From positions 1 to 63,708 of the forward strand of contig JALHNZ010000014.1 in assembly GCA_022843265.1 (NCBI GenBank): DNA of 63,708 bases, read 5' to 3'. Each line of letters starts with the position of its first letter. Position 1 is the stretch's first letter. The notes under the pieces are model-generated. The model did not search any database, had not been told where the DNA came from, and was given only the letters and a program-made list of their open reading frames with translations. Below, one piece after another: positions 36,103 to 44,834 of this stretch. The DNA comes from Gemmatimonadaceae bacterium. Its GTDB lineage: Bacteria; Gemmatimonadota; Gemmatimonadetes; Gemmatimonadales; Gemmatimonadaceae. Both the position numbers and the translations under genes were made by a program.

Positions 36103-39009
36103 ATGCGCTTCCGTACCCGTTCGGCCGTGGCCGCCATGGCCGTCCTGCTCACCGGGCCGGTTATCACCGGCTCCATGCTCACCGCTCAAACCACTGAGCC
36201 CGCGGCTCCCGCGCGTCCCATGACACTGGCGACCGCGCCCAACAGCAACGGCCCGCGCGCCATGACGCCCCTCGACATTGCGGCGTGGAAATCGATCCGC
36301 ACCACCCAGCTGTCACACGACGGTCAGTGGTTCGCCTATCTGCTGGCGCCGAATGAAGGCGACGGCGAAGTCATTCTCCGTCAGGTCGCCGCGGGCGGCA
36401 AAGAGTGGCGCTATCCGGTGGGAGACGCGGGATCAAATCCGGCGCTTCAGCTCTCACCAGACGGCAAGTGGGCCGCATTCCTCTCGTGGCCCAAAGCCGT
36501 GGACGCGGAGAAAATGCGCAAGGATCGCCGACCGATTCAGGGGAAACTGTCGCTCGTCAACCTCGCGACCGGCCAGAAAAAAGACATCGACAAAGTGCGG
36601 GGCTTCTCGTTCTCCGGGGAGACGCCGCGCTGGATCGCCATGCAGGGATACGGCGCAGATGCTCCGGGCGCCGGCCCCGCCGGTCCACCCGCCGCTGGCG
36701 CCGCCGCCAGCACGCGTCCGTCTGGCAGCGATCTGATTCTGCACGAACTGGGCACCAACGTGATGCTCAATGTTGGCAATGTGGGTGACTACGCGTTCGA
36801 TCACTCCGGTCGCTGGCTCGCCTACTCCATTGATGCCGCGAACAAACTCGGCAACGGTATTCAGCTGCGCGACATGAACGCCGGCACCGTGCGCAGCATT
36901 GATGCCGCCGACCGTGCCACGTATCGCCGCCTCGCCTGGGCCGACACCATGGCCGCATTCACCGTGATGCGCACAACGATCGACTCCGCCGGCAAAGACA
37001 CCACGCTTACCGTAATGGGATTGCGCCGCGTGGGCACACCGCAGGAGAAGCTGGTGTCGATTGCGCAGGCAGGACGCGCCGATTGGCCCGCCGATCAGCG
37101 CATCAGCACCGACCGTGCACCGCGTTGGTCACAGGATCTTGAAGGCCTCTTTTTTGGTGTGCGTCCGGTCGAAAAGGCGGTGCCGAAGGAAGAGCAGCTG
37201 GAAGACGACGATAAGCCCACGCTTCGCCTGTGGCACGAAAAAGACGAGCGCTTGCAGTCGCAGCAGGATGTCCAGGCGACCGCCGATCGCACGTTCTCGT
37301 ATCTCGCCGCGTACTGGCCCGCCACGGATCGTGTCGTGCGTCTCACCGACATGAACGCGCGCACCGGCAATACGATCGACCTTGATCGCTGGGTCATTGC
37401 GTCTGATGTCTCGCCGTATCAGCGTCAGGCCAGTGTAGATGGCATCAACATGCGTGATGTGTACGTGGTTGATCCGCGCACCGGCGACAAGCGGCTTGCA
37501 GTAAAGGCGCTCAAGGGTTCGAGCAGCACGTCACCTGATGGCCGTCGTATGGCATTCTTTGACGACGGTGAGTGGCATGTGATGGAGCTCGCCACGCTCG
37601 CGCGCAAGCCGCTCACCAACGGTGGCCGTTTTATCAATGTGGAAGACGATCACAACGTGGATCGCCCCGGCTATCCGTTGTTCGGTTGGGCGTCCGATGG
37701 CAACGCGTTCCTCGCCAGCGATGGTTGGGATGTGTATCGCGTGAACGTGGCGGGTGGTGAACCCGTGAATCTCACGCGCGATGGCAAGGCCAAGGGCATT
37801 CGCTATGGCCGCCCCATGATCTTTGATCCGCGTCAGCGAGGTGTTGACATGAACGCACCGTTCATGATCACCGCGCGCGAAGAACGCACGAAAAAGGAAG
37901 GCGTGTTGCGCATTGACGCCAAAGCGGGCCGCATCACCGCACTCGACTGGCGCGACGCAAGCGTTCGCCCCATCAAGGCGCGCAAAGCAGACGTGTGGCT
38001 GGCGAGCATCTCCACTGCGGCGCGTTATCCTGACTACTGGAAGATCAACTGGGGCGGCGATTCACTGCGTCTCACCGACGGCGCACCCAACATGAACGGC
38101 CTCAAGTGGAGCCCGGGTTCGCGTCTGGTCACCTACGTCAGCGACAAGGGCGATACGCTGCAGGGCGCGCTGTTCTTGCCGGCGGGATACGAAGAAGGCA
38201 AGAAGTATCCCACGGTCACGTACATCTACGAAAAGATGTCCGACAATCTGCACACGTTCTACAGCCCTACGTTCAGCAGCTCGTACACGCCGAGCATTTA
38301 TACGAGCCGCGGGTACGCGGTGTTCATGCCCGACATCAAGTACACGATCAATGATCCGGGCATGTCGGCCGTGTGGTCGGTCCTGCCTGGTATCAAGGCC
38401 GCGATTGCCACGGGCATTGTGGACTCCGCGAAGGTCGGTCTGCACGGCCACTCGTGGGGCGGATATCAGACCGCGTTTCTCGTTGGTCAGACGGATGTGT
38501 TCACCGCCGGTGTGGCGGGCGCTCCTTTGACAGACATGGTGAGCATGTACAGCTCGGTGTATTGGAACACCGGTTCCGCGAACCAGCCAATCTTCCAGAG
38601 CTCACAGGGTCGTTTCAAAGGCAACTTCATTGAAAATCGTGAAGCGTACGAGCGCAACTCTCCGAACCGCTACGCCGACAAGATCAACACACCGCTCATT
38701 ATTCTGCACAACGATAAAGACGGCGCCGTGGACTACAATCAGGGCATCACGTTCTACAACACACTGCGTCAGCTCGACAAAGATGTGATTCTGCTCGAAT
38801 ATCAAGGCGAGAATCACGGCCTGTCGCAGCTCAAGAATCGCCGTGACTACACGATCCGACTGATGGAGTTCTGGGACCATCACCTCAAGGGGGAGAAGGC
38901 GCCGGAGTGGATCGAGAAGGGTATTCCGCGGCTCGAAATGGATCGCCACTATCGCGAGCGCAAGCCGCTCTACACGCCACCCAAGGTGGTTGCACCAATC
39001 AAGATGTAA
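36103..39009 (+). CDS. Exported S9 prolyl-oligopeptidase-like peptidase
   Basis: 968 residues with a signal peptide (SAVAAMAVLLTGPVITGSMLTAQ). The N-terminal beta-propeller is a run of blades such as LSPDGKWAAFLSW and DHSGRWLAYSID. The C-terminal alpha/beta hydrolase has GHSWGGYQTAF (nucleophile Ser), HNDKDGAVDYNQG (Asp) and GENHGLSQ (His). It cleaves peptides of limited size. A Gly/Pro/Ala-rich insert lies near residues 185-205. GGAG lies about 8 bases before the ATG. It is the first of two S9 genes, 53 bases apart. Confidence 0.93.
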   Translation: MRFRTRSAVAAMAVLLTGPVITGSMLTAQTTEPAAPARPMTLATAPNSNGPRAMTPLDIAAWKSIRTTQLSHDGQWFAYLLAPNEGDGEVILRQVAAGGKEWRYPVGDAGSNPALQLSPDGKWAAFLSWPKAVDAEKMRKDRRPIQGKLSLVNLATGQKKDIDKVRGFSFSGETPRWIAMQGYGADAPGAGPAGPPAAGAAASTRPSGSDLILHELGTNVMLNVGNVGDYAFDHSGRWLAYSIDAANKLGNGIQLRDMNAGTVRSIDAADRATYRRLAWADTMAAFTVMRTTIDSAGKDTTLTVMGLRRVGTPQEKLVSIAQAGRADWPADQRISTDRAPRWSQDLEGLFFGVRPVEKAVPKEEQLEDDDKPTLRLWHEKDERLQSQQDVQATADRTFSYLAAYWPATDRVVRLTDMNARTGNTIDLDRWVIASDVSPYQRQASVDGINMRDVYVVDPRTGDKRLAVKALKGSSSTSPDGRRMAFFDDGEWHVMELATLARKPLTNGGRFINVEDDHNVDRPGYPLFGWASDGNAFLASDGWDVYRVNVAGGEPVNLTRDGKAKGIRYGRPMIFDPRQRGVDMNAPFMITAREERTKKEGVLRIDAKAGRITALDWRDASVRPIKARKADVWLASISTAARYPDYWKINWGGDSLRLTDGAPNMNGLKWSPGSRLVTYVSDKGDTLQGALFLPAGYEEGKKYPTVTYIYEKMSDNLHTFYSPTFSSSYTPSIYTSRGYAVFMPDIKYTINDPGMSAVWSVLPGIKAAIATGIVDSAKVGLHGHSWGGYQTAFLVGQTDVFTAGVAGAPLTDMVSMYSSVYWNTGSANQPIFQSSQGRFKGNFIENREAYERNSPNRYADKINTPLIILHNDKDGAVDYNQGITFYNTLRQLDKDVILLEYQGENHGLSQLKNRRDYTIRLMEFWDHHLKGEKAPEWIEKGIPRLEMDRHYRERKPLYTPPKVVAPIKM

Positions 39010-39062
39010 CGCACGCCCAATCACACGAAGTCTTTCTTTTCGCATTCCGGGAGAGGTCGTTC

Positions 39063-41306
39063 ATGCGCGTCTGTACCGTCGTTCTTGCCGCCGTAGTGGC
39101 GCCGCTGTTCTCCATATCAGCGCAGACGGCACAGCCGCTGCGACCGATGACCTTCCTCGACATGCAACACCTCAAGTCGGCCGGTTCGTTCGCGCCGAGC
39201 ATAGACGGGAAGTGGTTGCTGCACACCGTGACCACGCCCGACTGGGATGAAGCCCGATCGCAGACCGACATCTATCTGGTGTCGGTAGGCCAAGGGGTGT
39301 CGTCGTCCAGGCAAATGACCTTCAGTACGGAAAAGAACGAAACGTCGCCCGCCTGGTCGCGCGACGGTTCGTTCTTTGCGTTTCTTTCCAATCGCGATGC
39401 AACGGGCGAGGCTGCCGGCAATCAGCTGTACGCCATGCGCCCGGATGGCGGCGAAGCGCGCAAGATCACGAGTGCAACCGGCGGCGTGAGCAACTTTGCC
39501 TTCAGCGCAGACGGCAAGTGGCTGGTGTACCGCGCGGGTCGCGCGGCCATGCAACAGCTCTACCGGTTGCCCATCGCCGAGTTGCATACCGCAGAGCCGC
39601 AGAAGCTCACAACGCACGCGGGTGGTGTGGAATCGTGGCAGTGGGCGCCCGACAGCAAGCGCATCTTTTTCACCGGTCCCGATCAGGACGCGGCTGACGA
39701 GCGACTGCGTCGTGAGAAAAAGTTCACAGTGAACATTCAGAACGCGGAAACACCGATCGCGAGTCTGTGGATGTTGGACATTGATCCGGTGCGTGCGACT
39801 CGGCTTACGCGTGACTCGTCGTACACCGTGCAGAGCGTCACGGTCTCGCCCGACAGCCGGTGGGTTGGGTTTACGGGAATCTCCGCGTCGCGCTATGATC
39901 GCAACATCACCGAGCAGAACATCAACGGCGATTTGTATCTGCTCGATGTCGCATCGAACGCCATTGAGCGACTCACGAACAACAAAGAAGTGAGCGAAGG
40001 CGGACTTGGGTTTTCACCCGACAGCCGACAGGTGGTGTTCTCCGCGCCCGACGACATGACGCGCTACACCATGGGCAATCGTCGGCTGTACATCCGCGAT
40101 GTCACCGCGCGCGGGGGTGCGTTCAGGAAACTCGGCGCGTCATTTGACGGAAATGTGGCGGCGGAGTTCTGGTCCGCCGACGGACGCACCGTCTACTTCA
40201 ACGAAGGCATCAAGGCCACACGCCAGCTGCTCGCGCTTGATGTGGCGAACAACACCGTTCGGCAACTCACGAACATGCCCGCGGCGCTGTCGGTAAGCAA
40301 AGACGAAGACTCCGGTCTGCTGCTCATCAATTATTCAGACCCGAAAACACCGTCCACGTTGTACACCGTGAGCTCACTCGACCGGCTCAGTAACCGTGCC
40401 TCCTGGGTGCAACTCTCCGACGTGAACCCGAATGTGCGTACACTCGCCCTCGGTGAAGAACGTGAGATCACCTGGACATCGACGGACGGCAAACAGGTGG
40501 GCGGCGTGCTCAATCTGCCGGTTGGCTATCGCGCCGGTGACCGCGTTCCACTTGTCGTGGCGATTCACGGTGGTCCCGCCGCCGCTGACCTGCTCAGCTT
40601 CAACGGTGGCTACGGTTCTCAGGTGTACGCGGGCGCTGGATACGCCGTGCTCAAGCCAAACTACCGTGGCTCCACCAACTACGGCGAAGCGCATCGTACC
40701 GGTATTGTTGGCAACTACTTCAAGCAGGGCTACGAGGACATTATCAGCGGCGTGGATCATCTCATTGCACAAGGCATTGTGGACTCCACACGTATGGGCA
40801 TGCTCGGCTGGAGTGCTGGTGGGCACTGGTCCAACTGGACGCTTGTGAACACCGACCGCTTTAAGGCCATCAGCTCAGGTGCTGGCACATCGAATTGGGT
40901 GTCCATGTACGCGCAGAGTGATGTCCAGCGTAATCGTCAGTTCTATCTGGGCGACGACCTGCCGTACAACAACTTTGACGCGTACTGGGATCAGTCACCG
41001 ATCAAGTACATCACCAAAGCAAAAACACCCACCATGATTCACGTGGTGGAAGGTGATCCGCGTGTGCCGAGTCCACAGTCGGTCGAGCTGCACATGGCGC
41101 TGAAGAAGCTTGGTGTGCCAACGGAGCTGTTCATGTATCCCGGCAACAGCCACGGTATCCCCGATCCGCGCAATCGGTTGGTGAAGTCGGTGAGTGAACT
41201 TGCGTGGATGGACTATTACGTGCGAGGCAAAGGCAAACAGTTCGATTGGCGTGATGTGCTCAGCACGCTGAAAGACGTGAAGCCCGCGGCGCCAACGGTT
41301 CCCTAG
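39063..41306 (+). CDS. Exported S9 prolyl-oligopeptidase-like peptidase (second copy)
   Basis: 747 residues with a signal peptide (VVLAAVVAPLFSISAQ). Beta-propeller blades (SPAWSRDGSFFAFLSN, FAFSADGKWLVYR, FSPDSRQVVFSAP) are followed by a hydrolase domain with LGWSAGGHWSN (Ser), VEGDPRVP (Asp) and GNSHGIPD (His). It is shorter than and diverged from its upstream neighbour, so specificity probably differs. GGGAGAGG about 6-13 bases upstream supports the ATG at 39063 over a longer frame that overlaps the previous gene. The next gene starts only a few bases after the stop. Confidence 0.93.
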   Translation: MRVCTVVLAAVVAPLFSISAQTAQPLRPMTFLDMQHLKSAGSFAPSIDGKWLLHTVTTPDWDEARSQTDIYLVSVGQGVSSSRQMTFSTEKNETSPAWSRDGSFFAFLSNRDATGEAAGNQLYAMRPDGGEARKITSATGGVSNFAFSADGKWLVYRAGRAAMQQLYRLPIAELHTAEPQKLTTHAGGVESWQWAPDSKRIFFTGPDQDAADERLRREKKFTVNIQNAETPIASLWMLDIDPVRATRLTRDSSYTVQSVTVSPDSRWVGFTGISASRYDRNITEQNINGDLYLLDVASNAIERLTNNKEVSEGGLGFSPDSRQVVFSAPDDMTRYTMGNRRLYIRDVTARGGAFRKLGASFDGNVAAEFWSADGRTVYFNEGIKATRQLLALDVANNTVRQLTNMPAALSVSKDEDSGLLLINYSDPKTPSTLYTVSSLDRLSNRASWVQLSDVNPNVRTLALGEEREITWTSTDGKQVGGVLNLPVGYRAGDRVPLVVAIHGGPAAADLLSFNGGYGSQVYAGAGYAVLKPNYRGSTNYGEAHRTGIVGNYFKQGYEDIISGVDHLIAQGIVDSTRMGMLGWSAGGHWSNWTLVNTDRFKAISSGAGTSNWVSMYAQSDVQRNRQFYLGDDLPYNNFDAYWDQSPIKYITKAKTPTMIHVVEGDPRVPSPQSVELHMALKKLGVPTELFMYPGNSHGIPDPRNRLVKSVSELAWMDYYVRGKGKQFDWRDVLSTLKDVKPAAPTVP

Positions 41307-41318
41307 CGCGTGATCACG

Positions 41319-42119
41319 ATGCTGCTGCGAGCAGTTGCCGCCTCGCTGCTCGCGACGATGTTGCTCTCTTGCGCAGCATCGTCACCGCGCGCCGCTGAGA
41401 ACGGCGCCACTCCCCTGCGTACGGCGAGCTACAATATTCGCCACGGCGCGGGCATGGACAATCGCGTGGATCTCCCACGTACGGCGTCGGTGTTGCGCGC
41501 ACTGAGCGCCGACGTCATTGGGCTCCAGGAAGTGGATCATCGTGTCACGCGCAGTGGGAGCGTGGCACAGATGGATTCCCTTGGCCGTCTGCTCGGTATG
41601 CAGGCCGCGTTCGGCGCGTTCATGCCATATCAGGGTGGCGAATACGGGCTTGGGATTCTGTCACGTCACCCGATCTCGCGAATGCACACGATTCGCCTTC
41701 CCGATGGAAACGAACCACGCGTGGCGCTGCTCGTCGATATCGTGGTAGCTGGCCGCGATACCGTGTCGGTGGTGAACGTGCACTTCGATTGGGTTGGCAA
41801 CGATACACTCCGCTACGCACAAGCCAGCGCACTTGCACGCGTGCTGGACACGCTGCGCACGCCATACGTGCTGCTCGGCGATTTTAATGACGAACCGGGA
41901 TCGCGCACGCTGGCACTGTTCTCGGCGCGGGCCACGGAGGCGCAAAAGCCGGCCGATAATCACTTCACGTTTTCGTCGACTGCGCCGAGCAAGGAAATTG
42001 ATTTCATCTTTGCCGCACCGAGCGTGCGGTGGACATCAGGTGGTGCACGCGTGATCGATGAGCGCGTGGCGTCTGATCATCGCCCTGTGGTCGCGGACTG
42101 GATACTTCGCGCGCGATAA
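41319..42119 (+). CDS. Lipoprotein endonuclease/exonuclease/phosphatase family hydrolase
   Basis: Lipoprotein signal ending LLSC. The EEP fold has SYNIRHGAG (Asn), GLQEVD (catalytic Glu), VLLGDFNDEPGS (Asp/Asn), KEIDFIF and SDHRPVVAD (catalytic His). Enzymes of this fold hydrolyse phosphodiesters of nucleic acids, phosphoinositides or sugar phosphates; the substrate here is unknown. A GTG at 41310, 3 bases after the S9 stop, would extend it by three residues. A hairpin terminator follows. Confidence 0.88.
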   Translation: MLLRAVAASLLATMLLSCAASSPRAAENGATPLRTASYNIRHGAGMDNRVDLPRTASVLRALSADVIGLQEVDHRVTRSGSVAQMDSLGRLLGMQAAFGAFMPYQGGEYGLGILSRHPISRMHTIRLPDGNEPRVALLVDIVVAGRDTVSVVNVHFDWVGNDTLRYAQASALARVLDTLRTPYVLLGDFNDEPGSRTLALFSARATEAQKPADNHFTFSSTAPSKEIDFIFAAPSVRWTSGGARVIDERVASDHRPVVADWILRAR

Positions 42120-42125
42120 ACGCAA

Positions 42126-42157
42126 AACGGGAGCACCAGTATGGTGCCCCCGTTCTT
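42126..42157. terminator. Rho-independent-like terminator
   Basis: AACGGGAGCACCA and TGGTGCCCCCGTT (one mismatch) form a 13-bp stem with a 3-base loop, followed by CTTGTG. It sits between the convergent EEP hydrolase and aldo/keto reductase genes. Confidence 0.8.
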
Positions 42158-42176
42158 GTGACGACACCTTCCGCGT

Positions 42177-43172
42177 TCAGTAGCCGGGACGACGCGCCGG
42201 TGCAGGTTGCGGCAACGCATCCACCAACTCGGCCATGCGCTTCCGCATCGCGGCGTCGGGAAGGCGTCCCATGCCGCCACCGATATTATCAATCATGTTC
42301 TTGGCCTGACTCGTGGCCGGCGTGACCACCGTAACAGCCGGATGACTCACGATGTACTTGAGGAAGAACTGCGCCCACGTCGTGGCGTCAATGTCCTTCG
42401 CCCATGCTGGTAGTTCAACACCGGCGGCACGACGGAACAAGCTGGTGCGACCAAACGGCACGTACACAAGCACACCAATCTTGCGTTCCTGCGCGAGCGG
42501 AAGGATCACGTCTTCCACACCGCGATTATCAACGGCGTAGTCCACGCCAATGAAATCAATCGGCTCGTTGCGCATGATCTCGGCCAAACGATCATACTGG
42601 TTGTCGCTTGTGGTGGTGACACCGGTGTAACGAATGCGCCCCTGTGCTTTCATCTCTTTCAGAATGCCAAGCTGCGTTGGCACGTCGGCCAGGTTGTGCA
42701 CCTGAATGAGATCAATCTTCGGCACTTTGAACTTTGCAAACGACGCTTCGATCTGCGCGCGTGCGGCCGCAGGATCCGCCGTTGACGCACCGCGTCCCAC
42801 CACATTCACCTTCGTAGCCCAGAACACCTTGTTCGCGATGCCCAATTCATTCGCGATGTTGCCGGCCGTCTGCTCCGACGCGCCGTAGCTCGGCGCCGTA
42901 TCAAACACCGACGCACCACGGTCGACCATCGTTTGCAGCACTTCCTTCAGCGCGCTCACATCTTCACTGCGCGCGACCTGCGAGAACGTGGCCGAGCTGC
43001 CGAGTCCGATCACCGGGAGCATTTCGCCGGATGATGGCACCGCACGTTTGAGCAGCGCGCCAGGCTGCAGCAGACGCGTGGACTCTTCAAGCGCGCGCAG
43101 CAAGCGCGGTGACAGTGCAAGCGATGCGCCAACGCCCAGCGTAGCGCCAAACCAATCGCGGCGAGAAATCAT
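42177..43172 (-). CDS. Tat-exported aldo/keto reductase
   Basis: NADPH-dependent reductase fold of about 330 residues behind a twin-arginine signal (ISRRDWFGATLGVGASLAL). The catalytic tetrad can be followed: FDTAPSYG (Asp and Tyr), WATKVN (Lys) and IQVHNL (His). Substrate is unknown. Export through Tat fits a folded, cofactor-loaded enzyme. The ATG at 43172 places the twin arginines at the N-terminus; an upstream ATG (43202) adds ten unlikely residues. Confidence 0.88.
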   Translation of the reverse strand: MISRRDWFGATLGVGASLALSPRLLRALEESTRLLQPGALLKRAVPSSGEMLPVIGLGSSATFSQVARSEDVSALKEVLQTMVDRGASVFDTAPSYGASEQTAGNIANELGIANKVFWATKVNVVGRGASTADPAAARAQIEASFAKFKVPKIDLIQVHNLADVPTQLGILKEMKAQGRIRYTGVTTTSDNQYDRLAEIMRNEPIDFIGVDYAVDNRGVEDVILPLAQERKIGVLVYVPFGRTSLFRRAAGVELPAWAKDIDATTWAQFFLKYIVSHPAVTVVTPATSQAKNMIDNIGGGMGRLPDAAMRKRMAELVDALPQPAPARRPGY

Positions 43173-43267
43173 GGGGATGCTCCGAGGAAGGGATTCGATC
43201 AACTACGCACCACGTGACGCCAGCGCTGGCCCATCAGGCCGCGCTGACGCGCGAGGGTATGACCGAG

Positions 43268-43765
43268 TTAGTGCTTCATCGGCTTGCAAGCCGCTTCGAC
43301 CACGTGGTAGGTGTCGTGCACCGTCTTCAGCGCGGCCTTCACGGCCGCATCGTCCGCCTTGCGAGCAACGAGCGCCACCACCGCTTCTGACTCGGGCACG
43401 AGCTTGGCGATGCCGGTCTTCACGGCGGGGGCTTCACAGCCCATCGGAGCCTTGGCCGCATTCCACGCCTTGGCAGCAGCGACGATCTTTCCAGCCGACG
43501 CACGCGCGGGAGCGAGGGTGTCATTCTTGGCCGGATGCCACGCGGCTGACATCACGTCATGAAAGGCGTCGAGCTCGGCCCAGCCGCTCTTGGCATGATC
43601 CGCCTCTTTCGCTTCGGCTTTGCCGTGCGCGGAGTGATCCATGGCGCCATGACCGGCCGGCGGCTTGGGCGGCGCAGCCTGTGCAGACGCGTTGGTGACG
43701 AGCAGGACGGTGGCCAGCGCAGCGCCGGCAGGCAGGACGAACAGACGACGGAACGACGACGTCAT
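43268..43765 (-). CDS. Exported His-rich helical protein
   Basis: Signal peptide (FVLPAGAALATVLLVTNASAQA), then a His/Lys/Ala-rich segment with HGAMDHSAHG, and a helical domain with AFHDVMSAAWHP and HDTYHVVEAAC near the C-terminus. It has no CxxCH, so it is not a c-type cytochrome, though helix spacing is reminiscent of four-helix periplasmic proteins. A metal-binding role is plausible but not shown. The ATG at 43765 has GGAG about 9 bases upstream. Family not recognised. Confidence 0.7.
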   Translation of the reverse strand: MTSSFRRLFVLPAGAALATVLLVTNASAQAAPPKPPAGHGAMDHSAHGKAEAKEADHAKSGWAELDAFHDVMSAAWHPAKNDTLAPARASAGKIVAAAKAWNAAKAPMGCEAPAVKTGIAKLVPESEAVVALVARKADDAAVKAALKTVHDTYHVVEAACKPMKH

Positions 43766-43920
43766 AGGGAGTCTCCACAAGGGGTTGGGGTGTAACACGG
43801 AAAAGTCTCGCATCCGAGCTTCGAGCACAACTGCCACACTTTGGCGCAACGACAGCACGGGGTCGGGGCGTTATACACCGAACAGGCCCAGTTCGTGCTC
43901 GTCCTCCTTCCGGCCCGCCC

Positions 43921-44688
43921 ATGCCACGCCCGCCTCAATGGTCCCGACTCCGATTTCGCCGTGCCGCGGCGCTGATCGCCCTGTTGGTGGTGGCGGCGCC
44001 ACTGGCGTGGTCGCAGCGCGGTCGCGGACGCACGGAGATTCTCCCGAACGTGGAGTATGACGGCAAGTTCACGTTCGCCCGCATTCGGTATACGCAGGGC
44101 TACCGCATGTCGTGGAGCGCGGACTATCCGGCCATGGAGCGAAACTTCATGAGCATTCTGAGCGAACTCTCGTCCATTTCGCTGCACAAGGATGCGAGCA
44201 ACGTGCACACGCTGGATGATCCGGAGTTATTCAAGTATCCGGTCGCGTATCTCACGGAGCCGGGGTACTGGTATCCAACCGAAGCGGAAGCCGACGGACT
44301 GCGCGCGTGGCTGGCAAAGGGCGGATTTCTGATCGTGGACGACTTCTACTTTCAGCAGCAGTGGGATGTGTTTGAACAATCCATGCGTGCGGTGTTACCG
44401 AATGCGCAGATTGTGACGCTGGATGTGTCGCACCCGGTATTCAATTCGTTCTTCACGATTGCCACGCTCGATGGTATGACGCATCCGTCGAGAAGCGACG
44501 CAAAAGCGCAGTATCTGGGGATTTTTGAGAACAACGACCCGTCGCAGCGGTTGCAGGTCATTATCAACTTCAACAATGACATTGGCGACTACATGGAATG
44601 GTCGGGCGAGGGGTGGTACCCGGTGAATCTTTCCAATGATGCGTACAAGTTCGCGACGAACTATGTGGTGTACGGGTTGTCGCGCTGA
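43921..44688 (+). CDS. Exported DUF4159 protein
   Basis: 255 residues with an N-terminal hydrophobic signal (AALIALLVVAAPLAWSQ). The DUF4159 core runs through FTFARIRYTQGY, YLTEPGYWYPTEAEADGL and LAKGGFLIVDDFYF, resembling the glutamine-amidotransferase-like fold reported for the family. Function is unknown. Repeat copy 3 lies immediately downstream. Confidence 0.85.
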   Translation: MPRPPQWSRLRFRRAAALIALLVVAAPLAWSQRGRGRTEILPNVEYDGKFTFARIRYTQGYRMSWSADYPAMERNFMSILSELSSISLHKDASNVHTLDDPELFKYPVAYLTEPGYWYPTEAEADGLRAWLAKGGFLIVDDFYFQQQWDVFEQSMRAVLPNAQIVTLDVSHPVFNSFFTIATLDGMTHPSRSDAKAQYLGIFENNDPSQRLQVIINFNNDIGDYMEWSGEGWYPVNLSNDAYKFATNYVVYGLSR

Positions 44689-44718
44689 GGTTCGTTGTCG
44701 CGGGCGCGTTGGGCGAGA

Positions 44719-44832
44719 TTGGTGCTCCGTGCCGTTGTACGAAACGTGTTCGCCGAAAGGCCAAATGGCCCAGGAGCCCACGGCCATTTGGCCATTCGGC
44801 AAATCATTTTCGAAAGGCCGCACCGAGCGCCA
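44719..44832. repeat. Intergenic inverted repeat, copy 3 (inside-out arrangement)
   Basis: A palindrome centred on CAGGAGCCCA. 44752-44770 (GCCGAAAGGCCAAATGGCC) and 44782-44800 (GGCCATTTGGCCATTCGGC) pair with one mismatch, and flanking GTGCTCCGTGCC (about 44722) and GCACCGAGCG (44819) extend it. Compared with copies 1 and 2, the half-units are joined in the opposite order. It fills the gap between the convergent DUF4159 and amidohydrolase genes. Confidence 0.85.
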
Positions 44833-44834
44833 TT

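Noticed and set aside
38907-39062. N-terminal extension of the second S9 peptidase gene
   Set aside because: It overlaps the first S9 gene, and the ATG at 39063 has a strong ribosome-binding site and a signal peptide.
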